A DNA stretch of 64,000 nt from Cynocephalus volans (taxonomy: Eukaryota > Chordata > Mammalia > Dermoptera > Cynocephalidae): positions 109,478,133 to 109,542,132 of the forward strand of contig NC_084463.1 in NCBI RefSeq assembly GCF_027409185.1, given 5' to 3'. Below the pieces are notes generated by a model that searched no databases, was not told the DNA's origin, and was given only the letters and a program-made list of their open reading frames with translations. Shown here piece after piece: positions 61,795 to 64,000 of this stretch; positions within the stretch are counted from its first letter, which is position 1; each line of letters starts with the position of its first letter. Made by a program: the position numbers and the translations under genes.

Positions 61795-61890
61795 GGCCAG
61801 CTAGCTCAGTTGGTTAGAGCATCGTGCCAATACTAATGTCCAGGATTCGATCCTTGTACTGGCCAGCTGCCAAAAACAAACAAAAAACAA
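61795..61890 (+). mobile_element. tRNA-Ile-derived SINE, monomer, best-preserved tRNA shape
   Basis: It starts 'ggccagctagctcagttgg' (A box), then 'gttagagcatcgtgccaata' with an AAT anticodon position, 'ggattcgatcc' (B box), and ends 'tactggcca'. Six of seven acceptor-stem pairs are retained. The anticodon stem is broken and a (CAAAAA)n tail follows, so this is a SINE, not a functional tRNA gene. Confidence 0.88.
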
Positions 61891-62709
61891 TTGATAGCAT
61901 TCACACTGACCTATTTTCACTCAGCTCTACACTGCCCAGACAGAAATGTCATTTGCGATTATTTTAAAACTTTTTTTGGGAAACAATTTCAAACTTACAA
62001 GAAGTTGCAAACATAAAAATAAGACAGAGGACACCTGTATATCCTTTATCCAGATTACCTGTTATTAATATTTTACTTCATTTGCTGTATCATTCCTTCC
62101 TCCAACATACATAACACACGCACACACACACACAATTTTTTTCTAACCCATTTGTGGATATGTTACACACATTATCACCTTTTCCACTAACACATTATTG
62201 TGTATTTCCTAAGAATAGAGATTTTTCTCTTATGCAACACAGTACAAATATAAACTTCATAAATTTATATTGCTACAATACTTTTTATCTAAACTACTAT
62301 TGATGTTTCAGTTTTTTTCAGTTGACCCAATAGTGTCCTTTATAACGTATTCCTCCAGTACAGGATCCAGGTAGGTTCAGGTATTATATTTGGTTGTCAT
62401 GTCTCTTTAGCCTCCTTTAATCAGGAATATTTCCATAGCTTTCTTTGTGCATGATACTGAAATTTTTGAAGAACACAACCCCCACTTTTTTATTAACTGT
62501 TTTATTGTTACTTTTACTTATTGTTATTGTTACTGTTACTTTTTCAGTAACTGTTTTATTGTGATATAATTTACAGATCATATGATTCACCCACTTAAAG
62601 TGTACAACTCAATGGTCTTTAATATATTCACAGAGCTGTGTAACCATCACCACAGGGAATTTTAGAACATTTTTATGTCTGCAAAAGAGACTACATACCT
62701 GTTAGCAGT

Positions 62710-63115
62710 TGTATTAGTCCGTTTCATGTTGCTATAACAGAAATACCTGAGACTGGGTAATTTATAAAGAAAAGAGGTTTATTTAGCTTATGATTCTGGG
62801 ACAGCTGCATCTGGCATGGGCCTCAGGCTGCTTCTACTCATGGCGGAAAGTGGCAGGGAGCTGGCAGGTACAAGCAGATCACATCATGGGAGGAAGCAAG
62901 GGAGAGAGAAGAGGTGCCAGGGTCTTTTAAACAACCAGCTCTCGCAGGAACTAACAGAGCAAGAACTCACTCATTAACCCCTCCTCCCCCAGGGAAAGCA
63001 TTCGTCCATTCATGAGGGATCTGCCCCCAAGACTCAACCAGTTTCCAACACTGCCATACTGGGGATCAAATTTCCACATGAATTTTGGTGGGGACAATAC
63101 ATCCAAACTCTATCA
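62710..63115 (-). mobile_element. MaLR (MST-like) solo LTR, antisense, with 5-bp target duplication
   Basis: 406 bp from TGTATTAG to TATCA, flanked by identical gcagt at 62705-62709 and 63116-63120. Internal blocks: 'cctgagactgggtaatttat', 'catggcggaaagtggcaggg', 'caagaactcactcatta', 'ttggtggggacaatac'. Non-coding remnant of an ancient retrovirus-like element. Confidence 0.9.
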
Positions 63116-63561
63116 GCAGTTACTCCCCGTTTCCTCCCTAATTCTCTAGCCCTGGACAACCTGTAATCTATTTTTTGTCTCTATGGATTTGCCTATTCTG
63201 GACATTTCTTATAACTGGAATCATAATGTGTGGTCTTTTGTGACTGGCTTCTTTCATTTATCATAATATTTTCAAAGTTCATTTATATTGTAGCATGTAT
63301 CAGTACTTCATTATGACCAAATAATATTCCATTGTATGGATACAGCACATGTTGTTTAGCTCTTCATCCATTGATGGACATGTGAGTTGTTTCTATCTTT
63401 TAGATATTATAACTAATGCGGCTATGGACTTTCGTGTACAAGTCTTTGTGCACGTGTCTTCATTTGTCTTGGGTAGAATTGCTGGGCCATATCATAACTC
63501 ATTTTTAACCTTTTGAGGAACTAACACACTGCTTTCCAAAGCAGCTGCACCATTCTACATC

Positions 63562-63961
63562 TGTATTTGTTTCTATTGCTTATAACAAAATATTTGCTAC
63601 TGGGTACTTGGTAAGAAAAAACATATTGCTTATAGTTTCAGAGGCTGGAAGTCCAAAGTCCAGGGAACACATCTGGTGAAGGCTTTCTTTGGTGATGACT
63701 TCAGTGGTGGCAGAGTATCACATTGTTAAATGATGGAGCAGAGAGAGAATGAACTTCTCATGTGCTCTCCTTTTAAAGCCCTCAGAACCATGCCCATGAC
63801 TGCCATTATTAATCCATTCACTACTACACGGTCCTACAATCTAATCGCCTCTTCAAGTCCCCTCCTTTAAATTACCATAATAGCATTTTCCACCCTCAAC
63901 AGTTACAGTGGGGATTTAAGCTTCAATGGGCAGGGGGATGGGGGGCACCCAGTCTACAGCA
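63562..63961 (-). mobile_element. MaLR (MLT1/MST-type) solo LTR, antisense, with 5-bp target duplication
   Basis: 400 bp from TGTATTTG to TACAGCA, flanked by identical acatc at 63557-63561 and 63962-63966. It shares 'ttataacaaaat', 'aatccattcacta' and 'taatcgcctctt'-type blocks with the LTR at 34659-35089, indicating the same subfamily. Confidence 0.88.
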
Positions 63962-64000
63962 ACATCTGCACAGCAGTGTGAGAGGGTTCCAGTTTCTCCA

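Larger units (their letters stand above)
61960..64000 (-). mobile_element. LINE-1 3'UTR region, antisense, interrupted by two LTRs
   Basis: L1M-type 3' text: 'caatttcaaacttacaagaagttgc', 'gttgacccaatagtgtccttt', 'gtacaactcaatggtctttaat', 'tctattttttgtctctatggatttgcc', 'cattgatggacatgtgagttg'. It resumes after each LTR, and the final 'cagcagtgtgagagggttcc' continues past the right edge. A short (CA)n is at about 62116-62133. Confidence 0.75.

Noticed and set aside
61795-61866. Possible tRNA-Ile(AAT) gene
   Set aside because: The anticodon stem is mispaired, the B box is altered, and an A-rich SINE tail follows. It matches the dispersed SINE family.

Overview
This is mammalian nuclear DNA. Four protein-coding genes, all on the minus strand, appear in the order C11orf16 - ASCL3 - TMEM9B - NRIP3. 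That is the gene order of human 11p15.4 (established knowledge), so the window is its orthologue in another placental mammal. The best clue to the species is the SINE family. There are at least nine copies of elements built only from isoleucine-tRNA-like units plus an A-rich tail, as monomers and dimers, and I saw no Alu, B1/B2, Bov or CAN-type SINE. To my knowledge this architecture is typical of the CYN / t-SINE family of colugos (Dermoptera), so a flying lemur is my best guess (inference).

Layout. 1-2011: 5' part of C11orf16, two coding exons, with the gene running off the left edge. 2012-5661: intergenic DNA with old repeats. 5662-6219: the single coding exon of ASCL3, encoding a complete 181-aa bHLH factor. 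6220-12.7 kb: upstream DNA of ASCL3, dominated by an antisense L1 at about 10.0-12.0 kb. 12.75-27.35 kb: TMEM9B, five coding exons that sum to exactly 198 aa, with its CpG-island promoter at about 27-28.3 kb. 28.3-40.0 kb: intergenic DNA carrying L2, MER2, L1, hAT, mariner-MITE and MaLR LTR copies. 40.0-56.7 kb: NRIP3, seven coding exons giving 240 aa, ending in a 16-nt coding tail exon. Its promoter at about 56.75 kb is a CpG island that also carries a consensus TATA box and a full palindromic CRE. 57.5-64 kb: intergenic L2 and MIR copies, a SINE, and an antisense L1 interrupted by two MaLR LTRs with intact 5-bp target duplications.

The genes are not an operon; each has its own promoter. ASCL3 is a cell-type-restricted transcription factor. 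TMEM9B is a broadly expressed endolysosomal membrane protein. NRIP3 is a retropepsin-fold protein with an intact DTG motif. C11orf16 is uncharacterised. All splice junctions were read by eye from the sequence and keep the reading frame from exon to exon. I saw no prokaryote-style system. The most unusual items are the SINE architectures, a 1.2-kb tandem-repeat-bearing retroposon in TMEM9B intron 3, a GC-AG intron in C11orf16, and the CRE/TATA promoter of NRIP3.
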